DNA from: Mortierella sp. BCC40632 | Taxonomy: Eukaryota; Mortierellomycota; Mortierellomycetes; Mortierellales; Mortierellaceae | Assembly: GCA_011634665.1 (NCBI GenBank) | Contig: WAEK01000005.1 | Span: forward strand, 1,676,001-1,740,000 | Direction of reading: 5' to 3' | Length of the DNA: 64,000 nt | Part shown: one piece after another, positions 46,586 through 58,652 of the stretch | Layout of the letters: each line of letters begins with the position of its first letter | Position numbering within the stretch: position 1 is the stretch's first letter | Program-made: the position numbers and the translations under genes | Notes under the pieces: model-generated | Seen by the model: only the letters and a program-made list of their open reading frames with translations | What the model was told of the DNA's origin: nothing | The model's database searches: none

Positions 46586-47407
46586 TTATCGCCTAAAGAT
46601 GAAGAAGTAGGCAAAGAAAAAGACAACGACAAAGAAAAAGACCATGTAGCACATGTAACGGCCATTCTGAGTCGAGGCCATAACCTTTAGACGCGTATAG
46701 GTCGTGTTCAATAGCCCTCCTGTCCTTCCAAAGTCTTGGTCCTGTAATCCAAAAGAAAAGAAAGAAAGAAAAAAAGTGTTAATCAAACTAGGTTGGTGGT
46801 CTCTTGGCTAGATCGAAGCAACAGATCGAAGCAACAGATCGACATGATCGAGATCCACAAATCGAAAGAAAAGAAAAACTAAAATCCAACATACGAGTTC
46901 TGTCAGGAACACTGTCGAGTCGCGCACTTCCTGCCCGATGTCTAGAGTAAGCTAACGCGTCAAAAGTCATTGGATAAAAACGGTCAACTGTTAGCTGTCA
47001 CTTCTGATAGAAAGGTAAGGGAACAAAGCTCAGTTGACGACTCTCTCTCTCTCTCTATTGTTTGGTTCATGAGGCGATACCTTCTTGAGCCTGGCGACCT
47101 TTGAGTGCAAATCTGAGAGTCCTTCATCGTTTTGACTTTCCAGCGAGAGTAGTTCTCGGTCCGTCATCCGGCTTGGGTCGTGAGGTGAATTGCGACCTGA
47201 TGAAGGCTCGCCAAAGAGCTGGTTCCTTTGAAACGCATTCTGTTGCCTGTGTGTGTGTGTGTGTGTGTGGAGAAGAGAGATGAAGAAAAAAAGATGATAT
47301 TATTAAGGAAGACTGGTTAAGCGCTGAGTTCTTTCGACGAGAACATGGAGGCGATCAGCTCCACATGATGTTCCTGTATGATGATGATACCTCAGCCTTG
47401 AGTTCAT
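46586..47407 (-). CDS. Bet1/Sft1-type Qc-SNARE
   Basis: Four exons (47407-47391, 47246-47081, 46951-46895, 46741-46586) join in phase to 131 residues. The first exon is only 17 nt (MNSRL plus two bases). The SNARE motif runs across exons 2-4: ELLSLESQNDEGLSDLHSK, VARLKKLTLDIGQEV, then GGLLNTTYTRLKVMA. The C-terminal anchor is very hydrophobic (YMVFFFVVVFFFAYFFIF) and ends in RR. Yeast Bet1 and Sft1 work in ER-Golgi and intra-Golgi fusion; which of the two this is cannot be settled by eye. The acceptor of intron 1 sits at the end of an (AC)n microsatellite. It is divergent from the methyltransferase gene. Confidence 0.85.
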
Positions 47408-47899
47408 GATGTAAGAGGGGGGAAGAGGAGGATGGATGGATGGCGGTAGATAAGGCTGTCTCTAACGAAAGGGTTGCTTCTTTTTTTGGCGACTGGGTAG
47501 CTGTGTAGGCTGGCGCTGGTCAAGAGAGTGGTCCTGTGAGTCGAGAGAGTAGTCCAATGAACAGAAACGTGGAAGAGCAAGAACAAGGAACTCGATTCAG
47601 TTGAGCTTGATATTTGTCCAACACAGAATGCCTAGGTTCAGGTTGTCCAATGCGGAGGGGCCAAGTCGAGCGCTTAAGGGTATCTCAACTGTTCTCCAGG
47701 ACCCAAGGAAGATTGGAAACTCACTTTTTTTTTTTTTTTTTGGCTCAACGGTCTTTCTAAACTCAGAGGAGAAACGTGCGCTGGTTCTGGTCGCTCAATG
47801 CGTCTCTCGGGTTTGCATCTCTTTTAAAAGCTCGATCGCCTGATTCCTTCCTTTTTTCTCATCTCCATCATCCCATCCCATCCCCCCTTTCCCTCCCAC

Positions 47900-49236
47900 A
47901 TGATCCCCACGCGACTGATCGGTACTCTCGCCCTGACCGTGGGACTCACCCTGACATGGCTCTCTCCATCTGAGAGAAACTCGCGACTCGAGGCGATGGC
48001 TCCCGTTCTACTAGGTTTCCTCTTCGGCTTTCTTTTTGCCGAGACTCCCTTGGCAGGTCCTCTCCAAGAACTCCTCGGTCTTCGATCCAAACATCCAGAC
48101 GTGGTCGGTCTCGAGATCGTTCATGCTCATGGCAAAAATGCTGCTGCCGACGCTGCCGACGCCAATGTTGCCAAGTCAAAGTTTGACCAGCGACCAATGT
48201 ATGGCCTCCAACATGCGTTCTTGAATCTCGAGGTCACTGGATGGTGGTTCAATATGGGTCTTTGGGAGAAGGATACAGTCAGTGAGGTCGAGGGTAGCAA
48301 TTTCAAGCCGATGCTCCTCCGTGAAGCATGTCAATCTTTGGTGCAAAAAGTCACTCAGGGCTTGGGGATCAATCAGGACAGTCATATCCTTGGTAAGTTT
48401 CACTTGTTGAGAACATCTAATGAAGGTACTGATCCCGTCCTATTAGATCTTGGATTCTAACCGCTCCATTCGTCTCTATCATTCATGGGACCGCCGTAGA
48501 CGTTGGGTTTGGTTGTGGAGATCAGGATGTGTACCTTGCCAAGTTGCACAAGCCAGGAAGGATCACAGGCATCACCATCGAACCTATCCAACATCATGTC
48601 GCCCAACAGCTCCTTAGACAGGAACAGACTCCAGGAACAGAGATCGATCTTCATGTTGCAGATGCCTCAAAGCTCCCTCAGTTCCTTCAAAAGAACCCAT
48701 CTATCTTGGAAGTCCAACAGGAGCTCACGACGGAGGAAACAGAAGGAGAGAAGAGTGACAACCCACAAGGTCATTTTACTCATGTGTTGTCGATCGACTC
48801 GGCCTACCACTATAAAACTCGGGCCCAGTTTCTCAAGAATGCTGCCCAAGTCTTGACTCCAGAGACTGGACGGATTGCGATGGCCGACATTATTCTGGCA
48901 AAACCAACACCATCAGCAATGGTCCAAAAGACTGTTTTCGAAACAGTGATGGGAGCTATGGAAATCCCCATGGAGAACATGAAGACAATAGAAGAGTACC
49001 GTCAAGACTTTGAAGAGGCCGGATTTGTAGATATTGAGATTGAGTGTGTTGAGGACCGGGTCTTTGCGGGATTGGCTAGTTATATTGATCGTCAAAACAG
49101 TCGACTTGGAGGTATGGTTCGACCTGGTGTGAACTGGACGTATTGGTTCTTATCCAAGGCCCTGTGGTGGATGCACCGATCTGGCCAATTCCATGTAGTC
49201 GTGGTCAAGGCAAGGAATGGCTCGCGTCCAATGTGA
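47900..49236 (+). CDS. membrane-anchored class I SAM-dependent methyltransferase
   Basis: Two exons (47900-48392 and 48500-49236) give 409 residues. The N-terminus has two hydrophobic stretches (residues about 5-21 and 34-48, e.g. APVLLGFLFGFLFAE) that could anchor it in a membrane. Then follows a pre-motif region (GWWFNMGLWEKDT) like those of sterol, tocopherol or phosphobase methyltransferases. Motif I (DVGFGCGDQD) is created exactly at the splice junction. Later parts are ITGITIEPIQ, THVLSIDSAYHYKTRAQFL (post-motif) and RIAMADIIL. A lipid-like substrate is an inference from the anchor and the motif style. The specific reaction is unknown. Confidence 0.82.
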
Positions 49237-49412
49237 TGACTGCTCATCATTGCTTCATTTTTTTTTTAGCATACATAAAGGTATTTTCAACTTTTCTTTA
49301 AACTCGAGCAGACCAAAAGTTTAGAACTAAAGGCGAGTCTTTTTTTTTTTTTTTTTTTTTATCTTTTTATTTTAAAAACAACCTTGAGTATTTTTTTTTT
49401 TTTTTTTTGGTA
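49237..49412. terminator. short convergent 3' region with poly-T and poly-A tracts
   Basis: The methyltransferase and ornithine carbamoyltransferase genes end tail to tail here, 176 nt apart. The stretch has T runs at about 49,259-49,267, 49,340-49,360 and 49,391-49,408 and presumably serves as 3' UTR for both. Confidence 0.4.
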
Positions 49413-50973
49413 TCAGAAGCCCTTCTTGACGAGGAGCTGGTTGATGCATGCAAGGATCGTCCACTTGCGATTCTCGGCCTCTTGGAAGACATGAGATTTT
49501 GGAGAATAGAAGACATCGTCTGTAACCTCTTCCTGTTTTCGTGGGAGACAATGCAAGAACTTCCAATCAGGTTTGGCTCCACTATTGTCAATGAGCTCGG
49601 TTGTCAACTGGTAACCGTCAAAGTCCTGAAGACGCTTCTTTTTCTCTTCCTCTTGACCCATGCTGACCTAAAAAAAAAAAAAAAAAAGTCACAAGTCGTC
49701 AGGGGAGATGATCAATCGAACATTAGGAGGACAGGCGGAAGGAGTAAACCGGACAAATTACTGCAAACCACCATCTCCAGCTTATCACATACCATGTATC
49801 AGTTACAATAATGTCGGCTCCGCGGATTGCCTCGCGAGGATCATGGAACACCCCAATTTCAGTCCCAGCTTCCTTGGCGTTGTCCTGAGCCTTCTTCAAG
49901 ATCTCTTGGTTGGGTTCATAACCCTTGGGTGTGGCCATGGTGATATGCATCCCGACCTTGGGTAATTGCAGCATCAGCGAGTGAAGGATATTGTTGCCAT
50001 CGCCTACCCATGCCAGACGAAGGTTCTTGAGAGTTTGTGTAGGTGGAGTCTGATGTGGTTGAGATCCTTCAGGTGTGTAAAGCTCATGAAGAGTCATCAA
50101 GTCGGCCAGGATCTGGGTCGGATGGTAAAGATCTGAAAGTGCATTGATGATTGGGACAGTCGAGTACTTGGCCAACGTCTATTTTATACAAGGAAGATCG
50201 ATTCCGACAGTGGTTAGAAGAGGGATGGGGAAGGGGAAAGTGGGGGGGGGGGGATTTAACCATTTCTTTTTTCTCTCACACAAATCCTGAAAGAAAAAAA
50301 AATTACCTCGATCTCCGAGTGTGCGCCGACACGAGCCATGATTCCGTCGACCATGCTCGAAACTACCTTGCTCGTATCCAACAGCGACTCATTCACGCCC
50401 AGTTGGATATCCTGTGATCCAAGGAACATGGCATGGCCACCTAATTCCCAGAAAAAGAAGAGGATACATTCAGGTTTGTCGTTAGAGAATTGAGATTGTG
50501 CTGATGATATTATTTTTTGGAACTTGGTCCAGACAAATCCTTGATGCTTCCTTCCTCTTTTTTATGAATAAATATTTACCGAGATAAGCGACAGCTGTCT
50601 CTGTGGCAACACGGGTACGAGTAGATCGCTTCGAGAACATCAAGGCCATAGTCTTGCCCGCAAGAGGTGCGCCACTGGATTTTCCCAGGACCTTGGCATC
50701 ATGCTTGAACTGACATGCGGTCAGGATCACATCCGAGAGTTGTTTTGGTGAGAGATCGTTGTCCGTCAACAGATGGGGGACACCAGTGACGGCAGGGACA
50801 TCGGCTGTCGAATATGTCTTCCGACTTTGAGCTGACGAGTGAAAGCCCTTTGCTGAGGATGTCGTGGAAGAGATCGAGGAGGCAAGAGTCGTAGCGGCAG
50901 CGGGTGCAGGTGCAACAGCGACGGCTTTAAGAGGTGCGGCCGAGGTGGAGAGTCGGGCAATTGTCTTGAGCAT
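49413..50973 (-). CDS. mitochondrial ornithine carbamoyltransferase
   Basis: Exons 50973-50580, 50440-50307, 50178-49793 and about 49662-49413 give about 387 residues. The first about 50 residues are rich in Ala/Ser/Arg without acids, a typical mitochondrial presequence. The carbamoyl-phosphate site is SKRSTRTR (residues 114-121). HPTQ follows ([13 protein letters not shown]), then [10 protein letters not shown] and the ornithine-side FLHCLPR. It makes citrulline from ornithine and carbamoyl phosphate in arginine synthesis (yeast ARG3). The last junction is odd: the family has TDTWVSMGQE here. Splicing at GTATGT with the nearest TAG is one base out of phase; using the next AG (49,663) restores frame but replaces WVS by Cys. 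A missing G in the assembly is one explanation. Confidence 0.9.
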
Positions 50974-51659
50974 GGTGGTTAGTATGTATGGAAAGAGGGG
51001 ATAAGTATGATTGTTGAGGATGAGTGTGGGTAAAAAAAAAAATAAAATAAAATAAAAAAAAAAAAAAAAAAAAAAAAAGGACCGTGGGATGAATACAGAT
51101 GGAAGGGAGAGGGAGAGAAGAGAACTAGCTCTTAGGAATACAAGGCTTGAAAAGTACAAAGAAAGGATGAGTGTCTTCTATGTTCTCTCCACCTCCCTTT
51201 TTATACACTGTCCGGAAATGCCCAGGCTCTCAGTCGGGGCAGCGGCGATCTGTGATGTCTATCGAGTCAGACTGAATGTAGAACGCGGTCCAGCAGTCAC
51301 ACTCACTCTTCCCCTCCAGACTCAACTTGACAACACAGGCCCCAGTCCAGTCTGCTTTTTTGATCAACTTCTCCATTTTTTTTTTATATCTTTTATTTCT
51401 TTATTTTTCCACAAGTCCACCCGCGAGCTGAACATTTGTAGTGTGCCGGACAGCCTCACCCCATTGCTCCGAGGGTTCACTCTCAATATAGCCTCGATAG
51501 ATCTTGCTCCCCCGAGACCTTTTGCAGCCCCAACTTTTTGACAGCCCTTTTCTTGGACATGGTCCATGTCGATCCAACAAAGCCACGACTCTGTTGACTT
51601 GACTTTTCCTCTCTTCCCTTTTTTTTTTTTCCTTCCTCTGCTCCTCGGCTGTCACTGAA

Positions 51660-51880
51660 GGATTAGATGACGATCCGACATGATGCCTCCTCTTTTTCTT
51701 TCTCTCTTCCAAACACAACCTGACATGGCCCTCCTCTTTTGATAGAGCCACGATCCGACATAGTCTCCCCTCTTGAAAATCATGTCCTTTTTTTTCATTC
51801 CTTCCTTCCTCTCTTGATAGCGCCACGCTCCGACATAGTCTCCCCCCTCTTGAAAACATGTCCCCTTTTTTTGTTTTTCG
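51660..51880. repeat. tandem repeat with a unit of about 76 nt
   Basis: Two clear copies (51,738-51,795 and 51,814-51,875) share TTGATAGNGCCACGATCCGA and CATAGTCTCCCCTCTTGAAAA. A third, partial and more diverged copy lies at about 51,665-51,730. ORFs across it simply mirror the repeat. Confidence 0.7.
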
Positions 51881-51977
51881 TCTTCCTTCCTTCTCTCCTC
51901 TTCCACACAATCACCCTCACTCCTATCCCCACATTTAAATCATCAAGTACAAAATTACATGTTAGTATCAATTACAG

Positions 51978-52048
51978 GAGCCCTCTCCTCAGCAGGTAGA
52001 GCAATAATTTTTCATAAAAGGTGGGACTTTGGTATCAGGCCGAACGCA
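51978..52048 (+). other. degenerate tRNA-Met-like sequence
   Basis: GCCCTCT is followed by a D-arm-like CTCAGCAGGTAGAGC and an anticodon-loop-like TTTTCATAA (CAT). The 3' half is poor: the B-box-like GGTATCAGGCC departs from consensus and no complementary acceptor 3' strand follows. It is best read as a tRNA pseudogene or a tRNA-derived remnant. Confidence 0.3.
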
Positions 52049-52571
52049 GCGGCCCAGGACGGGGGGGACAGCACAAGAACGCAGGGAGATTCTCGATGAG
52101 TTTTTCTCGAGATTCCTGGCTTGGCCTTTTGCAATCTTTAATCTGGGGGGCTAGCCATCAAAACAAACACTCTTTTTCAGGCAAGCAAAAAAAAAAAAAG
52201 GAAGATAAATAACGCGAATCGCACGCACGCAACATACACACCCACACGCACGCACACACACACACACTCTCTCTCTTGTTTCTTGTCATTAGATCCGATT
52301 TTCTCTTCTCTCTCTCTCTCTCTCCTTTTTTTTCTTTCTCGGTCACTTGTCCAGAGAAATGGACAGTCAGACAGCAATAAAGCCGAAGAGAAAAAAGAAA
52401 AGAGAGAGAAAGAGAGAAAAAAAAGAAAAAGAAAAAAGTAATGAAACAAGAATTAAAAGAAACACGCGTTAAAAAACTTGGTGGCCAACAGCACAGCAGA
52501 TTGAAAAGATAAAGGGGGGTAGTCCATCACAAACAAATCGCTGGAACCCGGTTCCTGCAACTAGTTCGTGG

Positions 52572-52613
<42 letters not shown>

Positions 52614-53078
52614 AAAAGAAAAAGTCAAAAAAACCAAAAAAGGTCTAAAAAAAAAAAAAAAAAAAAAGTCTCGGGTGGGCATCCAGGAGATGTGCCAGTG
52701 TAAAAATCAAGCACTCTCGTGGAAGAGAGTAGGTAGGAAAAGAGAGGAGAGGGGATGGAAAGAAGTCAAGAAAGAAAAATAATAAAAAAAAGCCGAGGAT
52801 ATAGGATATAGGGTCGGATCGGAGGTGACAGGTTGGTAGAATATACAGTCTTGGAGTCAATGTCACGCGAAGAGTCCACCAGGAGAGTTACTGCACGGAA
52901 GGTATAGTTGAGGGGAAAGGTAGAAAGCCGAGTCTTGCAGAACCAATCGAACAGAGAGCGTCATGTTCACAGGCGAGACGAAAATGCGCATCAATGTCCC
53001 TCGATCATGCCAACCACCGGGGTGTGTGGAGGGCTAAAAAGGAGACAGAAAGGGGCAAAGCCCCAGCGCATGGTCCTA

Positions 53079-55008
53079 TTACTCTGACGCATAGGCAGAG
53101 ACAGGAACGGAATTCGTCTGCCAGAACTTGTCCTCGGTCTCTTCGTTGCTCATGGCTGAAAAGGCCGTTGTTAGGACAGACTTGGCAGAGGACGAGAACA
53201 ACGTGTTTGTCTTGTCCGTCTTCAAGCCTTCATCGAGCTCCATATCCCGGTTCATCATCCACGAATGAGCATCACCGCCGCTCGAGTAGAGGAAAGAGGT
53301 CATGGGATCGTTCATCGATGACTGGAATGCCAAAGAGTTCATCGACATCCAAGCATCACCCATTCCTGCGTCCAACGAGGCCAAAGGCATATGGGCTACG
53401 CTAGACATGGAGAGGGGCATGGTCAAGGTTGTCATCAACTTTTCTTGGGATGCGCTCATTTGAAGGAGCTCATCCTCGCGCAATGTTGACGAAACGGTAT
53501 GTGGCATGCCAAGGCGATGTCTCAAGACATGGCAGCGCTTCTCCAGAATGTTAAGGAACTTGTACATCTGACCCGGTCGCATGTGCTCAACCAACACTTG
53601 GAATCGCGTATCATCAAAAATCAGGGACTTTTGTGGGTTCGATGCAGAGCTGAGCTCTGGACTTTGCTCCAATGTCGAGGTCGCTGGTGTCAACAGTGCT
53701 GGTGTAGTAGATGGCGTGGTACCCAGGACGGTAGGTGGGAGAGAGTATTGGCTCACGGGAACAAGGGGAGACCCAGAAGGTCCAGTCAGTGGAGAGCACA
53801 CCGAGCTTGGAGGCGAAAGCGAACCACCATCCGATGTAAGTGGAGGGGAGTTTAGCCCTGCGGATTGGAGGCCACCTGGAAGGCCGAATGAAGCCCCCAG
53901 AACAGTGCCTTGACCAAAATGAACAATGCCATTGCTCAGAGAAGCAATTTGGAGCTGTCGTGCCGAGGACCACTCATCACTCATGCTGTCAAAGATGGAG
54001 ACATCATGGACTGAAGTGGTATCGCCACCCTTGAGAGATGGACTAGTGGAAGCAGACGAGATTGATGGGCTTGTCAAAGAGTCGTCCATCGAGCTGCCCA
54101 CCAATTCCGGTTCTGTTGATGAGCGGCTACCAGTGCTTGATGTCTCTGCGGAAGAATCCAGATCTTTACTCTCCTGGGTAGCAGACGAGGCAGTATCCAA
54201 TGTCGATGCCGAATGAGGAGGAGTGTACGGCGATGCCAGCATACGAACCTGGCCTTGACTGAGGGAAGGCTTGTGTCGGACATGCAGCGGGCGATGACCA
54301 TTGTACTGCTTGTAGTAGAGACCACAGGCATTGCAAAGCGAGTGCTTTCGATCCAAGGTGCGGCGCCAGAGAGGCGTCTGAGTCACCTTGCAGTTAAAGC
54401 ATTCGAGGGCACGTGGAGGACGAGTGCTTTGCTTCTTGGGCCGTGGAGCTTTGGTCGCCTTTACTATTTCAGATGACCATGGCTGCTTTGCAGTATCGCT
54501 CTTGGATGAATCAATCAATGTTGGTGAAGTCGACTTGGCCTTTTCGGAATCACCATCACCAAAAACGTCCTCATCATTCGTATTTGATACAGCAGCCATC
54601 TGTCCCTGTGAAGATTTGCCGTCCTCCATCGACTGTGGCTGTGTCGCATCTTGGGATAGTTGCAGAGGTTGCTCTTGCTGAAGCTGTTGCTGCTGCTGCT
54701 GCTGCTGTTGGAGTCTTGTCTGGAGAAGGAGCTGCTGTTCATATCGTTGCCGCAGGACTTGTTGTTGATGCTGGAGCAAATGAAGACGGAACTGCTCCTG
54801 CTGTTCAGGAGTAGGTTGAAGATCATCCGAGTCTTTGTCGTTCGAGTGAGACGACACACTCGAAAAGCGCGAAGCAGATGTCATTGCACCAGCGGTAGAC
54901 TTGCTTGGCAGGGGAGCGATTGGCACGTGGCGTGGCTGTGTCGTAGTCGAGACTGTAGTCGAGGCCGCTGTCGAGGCAACTGTGTTTGACTTGGATGCGG
55001 CTGGATTG

Positions 55009-55062
<54 letters not shown>

Positions 55063-55456
55063 AATAGAAAAGGTTAGCATGACTAGAAAAAGACCAGTAA
55101 GGGCCTATTCGTCACTCAAAAAAAAAAAAAAGATTCTCCTTACCAGATAGAGATTGGAGGATAGTATTTGTCAGCTCTTTGAAGGCGCTTTCAGTGGGCG
55201 GGACACCACGTGCAGCCAGGTTCTGAAGGAGGAGACTGCGGGACTGTGCGAGCACGTGCTGTTGAAGCAGTAACTCGGGGGCAGAGAGTGTGGGGACAGA
55301 TACAGCCGGGGTGGTGGCTGTAGCAGGAGATGTGGTAGAGACTGGTGTCGAGGCCTTTGTCGAGAGAGCCATCGCCGTCAGGGCAGAGAGCTTAGCATGG
55401 ATTTGCTGGCTGGTGGCGGCAGTCACTTCGCTAGGCAGAGTGGACTCGACGGGCAT
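53079..55456 (-). CDS. GATA-type zinc-finger transcription factor
   Basis: Two exons (55456-55144 and 55000-53079) join in phase to 744 residues. A single GATA finger lies at about residues 305-332: CFNC, then TPLWRR, then [16 protein letters not shown] and a basic tail (HVRHK). The loop between cysteine pairs has 18 residues rather than the 17 of AreA/GATA-1 fingers. Upstream there is a coiled-coil/poly-Gln region ([11 protein letters not shown]). The rest is Ser/Thr/Pro-rich, as in activation domains. A conserved-looking block near the C-terminus reads [18 protein letters not shown] and [17 protein letters not shown]. The factor should bind GATA sites in the nucleus; targets are unknown. 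The intron ends with a (CT)n microsatellite acting as its polypyrimidine tract. Confidence 0.9.
55015..55060. repeat. (GA)n / (CT)n microsatellite inside the GATA gene intron
   Basis: About 23 dinucleotide units lie directly upstream of the intron's AG on the coding strand, so the pyrimidine side of the repeat provides the polypyrimidine tract. Confidence 0.85.
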
Positions 55457-57336
55457 GGTTGGGGAGAGGAGTCTGAGTCTGAGGATGAAATTTGAGAAGG
55501 GATAAAGAGATAGAGCAAGGCGAAAATTGTGAGTGGACGTGCGGGGACTCTTAGGAAGAGAAGGATGTTTAGAGTAGACGCGCTATCGTTTACCTTTTGG
55601 GGAGGGGAAAGTAAAAGGAGAGTGGCGGCAAGAAAGAGTAGAAGGGGGTGGGATTTTTAAGGCAATGACGAGGCGCTGTCTCGGAGGCAGGCCGACATGA
55701 ACAAACGCGTGTGGCCGAGGTGGGAGAGAAAGAGAATGACTGCCGAATATAGGAGACGTTGATGAAGATTGTGGATAGACCGAGTGGAGGAGGAAGAGTG
55801 TGGAGAGAGAAGAAAGTTGGGATGGAGAGAGAAGAAAGTTGGGATGGAGAGAAATCGGCAATCGATGGTGAGAGGAATGGATGAGAAGAAAAAAAAAGGA
55901 AAGGAAAGAAAGAAAAAGAAGAGGGGGAACGAGGAGAACGAAGCCCATGAAATAGCAGCGCTGCGAGAGGCGCGCGATAACGACATTTCGCACACTGCTC
56001 ACGAATAGAGTTCTGACTGGCCCACTGCAGGGGACGGGGGACATGGCTCTGACTCGTTCTGTCATCTCTCTCTTTCTCTCCGCTCTCTTCCCTTTTTCTT
56101 TCTCGCTGTAGTCTCGGCCTTTTCTTCCGTCCGTACTAGACACATACACCACACCAACAGCGACAAGAGGAGCTACCTTCATGGCCTCTGCACCACTGCC
56201 ACGGCACCACTACAAAAACAACAGTAGCAACAACAACAACATCATCACCATCTTGCTCTTGGACCATCTCCCAGTTCTTCCCCTTTTTCTCTCTACCTGT
56301 CTGCAGCAGACTGCAAGTACATGGTCTAGCCGAACGAGCACAAATTGTCCTTCCATCTCGTTTCCAAGCATTATTGTCCCTGTGTCCTGTCGTGCAACAA
56401 ATGGGCCTGAGGCCTGCAGATGCCTCTTATGCAGAAAGGTCAGAGGATGAGCGGAGAGAAAGTGACACTTCTACTTGAGCACTAGCGCCATACACTCTCC
56501 GACGAACACTGTGCGAGAATGGGGCAGTCTTGCTCGCGGGACATGGCGACACCACTGCTGTGTGCCAAGGGCGAGCGGGAATGGTGGTCAACGAGTGGAT
56601 CTCGCCATTCATTGTCCAGGACTCTAGATCAATTGCTACTCTAAGCTATGGAGTCGAGTAAGGGACCATGTCGCGACAAGAGGGCTCTAAACTTGCTCAT
56701 GCTTTATCCGAGCCCCCTCAGCTTGCAGGTCTGGTGAACATGCACGTTTGGTCGATGACGGTCTGGTCGGTGTCGACCTTGGACCAATCTCCCGAACAAG
56801 GCGAGCGCCGAACAAGAAGACGAGCGCCAAACAAGGGCCGAGAACAGATGGAAAGGAGTGCGATGGCGTGTCCAACACAAATGTAGCCAATCAGCGTGCG
56901 TGCCTGATCCGTCCAAGCACGCCTAGGAGAGCAAAAAAAAAAAAAAAAAAAAGATGGGTCAGGCTTGCCTCTCTTGTTCTGTGCCGCCCTGTCCTACAAC
57001 AGACCAAAACATTGCACCCCATTACATACGCAGGACTCGCTTTCTACCCGCGTCGGTCGGTTGCAAAAAAATCTGCGCGGTCGCCTCGTGTCCCTGTATC
57101 AGAGCATGGGTCATCAAGCAAAGTTTCTGTACTGTGTTCCACACTTGGATCGGAGCCTTAGCCATGCCGTGCCCTTCTCCTTTGCACCACATGGCCCCTG
57201 GTCCGTTAGACTATGTGCAAGTGGCTGTGGAGGATGACCAGACACCCTTGATTCCCTCTTTTTCCCATCTCCCGCCTTCTTCTCAAGTTGACCCATAGCC
57301 TCTTGTCTACTCTGAACACACATTCTCTGCGAGGCA

Positions 57337-57380
<44 letters not shown>

Positions 57381-58621
57381 TGCTGCTAATAATGCCTTGG
57401 CAAACCATGACGGCACCAATGATTCTGAGCGGATGAAAAGAATGAGCCGTAGACTAGCCTGTTGCTCTCCTCTGCCTCCTTGCTCATTCCTGCGTAAAGG
57501 ATAACCAGGGGACATGCATACTAAACACGTTGACAACTTATTCCCTATCCTTTCAGACGCAGTATTGGACAGCTGACATCTTCCTTTTTTTGATGAGCGA
57601 TAGAATCCAAGATGTAGGCGGGGCGGAGGTAATATTAGTCAATGTCGCACCAATACCTTTCTTTTGTTCCGCTGAGGAACCATGGATGGAAGCATGGCGC
57701 CATGCGAAAGTGAACCATCTCCTTCCCAACTTGGTAATTGATCTAACCGTTCATGCTTTGCGGGTTAAACGACTGTGCCCCAAGGAAACTCATTCTCTAA
57801 GAATACCTCGGCTCTCGTAATGGAGAACCACGGCGCGTTGAATAAAGTAAACTTGCAGAGCAACCTCCACACAACCGCTGTGCGATCTCTTAAAAATGTG
57901 ACTTGCCATCGCACTTTGACGTTGTGGCCAAGAGACCATCATCGAGTCCAGACTCTTGTAGATCTGTCCTGTAGCTGGCCATTTATGAGTTTTTGGATAA
58001 GTTGGGGAAAAGAGCCTCAATTAGGATGTCTCTGCAGTTGTTCTCATGCATCGGGCACAGCCTGTCTGACTGACAACTCCCTTTTGTGGGAAGGCAAGGG
58101 GAATGGGACAAAACTGAGCCGTCTGGCAGCCATTTATAAAGTTGGGCAAACTTCCACCATGTCTGTAAAAAGTTGAAAAGGGGGCCGTCACGTCTGTGGC
58201 TTCACAGGACCAATGGAATACCAAAGCGAACTCTCCGACGACTCTAATTGAATTCCGGCGACAACACTTGCCACGGGTAAAAGTGCATCCTTTGAGCGTG
58301 TCAACGGCCTCGGGTCTGGAGCAATGCCACACAACGTGGCCGTCATTCGCTCTGGCCACCGCAGTACACAAACAACACAGACCCGAGAAGCGTCATAACT
58401 TTGGTCGAGAGGAGAGTCTTCACACCAGCCGTTTCATGTGACAGCGCAAGACAAGTAGCCGTTCCAGCACAGTTGTCCGAAACGATCGAACCCTCACATG
58501 GGAGCTAGCAAGAGTATGGCCATTCGTACCAATCCTCTAGAAGAAAGTGTGGTGAGGCTGGAGGCTCTGAAAAGGCACCCCACCATCCATCGAGCTGTTT
58601 GTGTCATAGGAAAGTGAAGCG

Positions 58622-58652
<31 letters not shown>

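Larger units (their letters stand above)
50974..53078. other. gene-free region between OTC and the GATA factor
   Basis: It contains the OTC promoter with a long A-rich tract (51,032-51,078), a tandem repeat at 51,660-51,880, a degenerate tRNA-like sequence at 51,978-52,048, and very long A tracts at 52,571-52,612 and 52,648-52,667. No protein-like frame was found. Confidence 0.5.

Noticed and set aside
51401..51910. 169-codon minus-strand ORF
   Set aside because: It is produced by translating the 76-nt tandem repeat and purine-rich DNA.
53499..54814. Several plus-strand ORFs antisense to the GATA gene
   Set aside because: They are shadows of Ser/Thr/Gln-rich codons on the true strand.
55583..56182. 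199-codon ORF upstream of the GATA gene
   Set aside because: Low-complexity Ser/Pro/Leu composition, no family match and no splice logic. It looks like a leader or promoter region.
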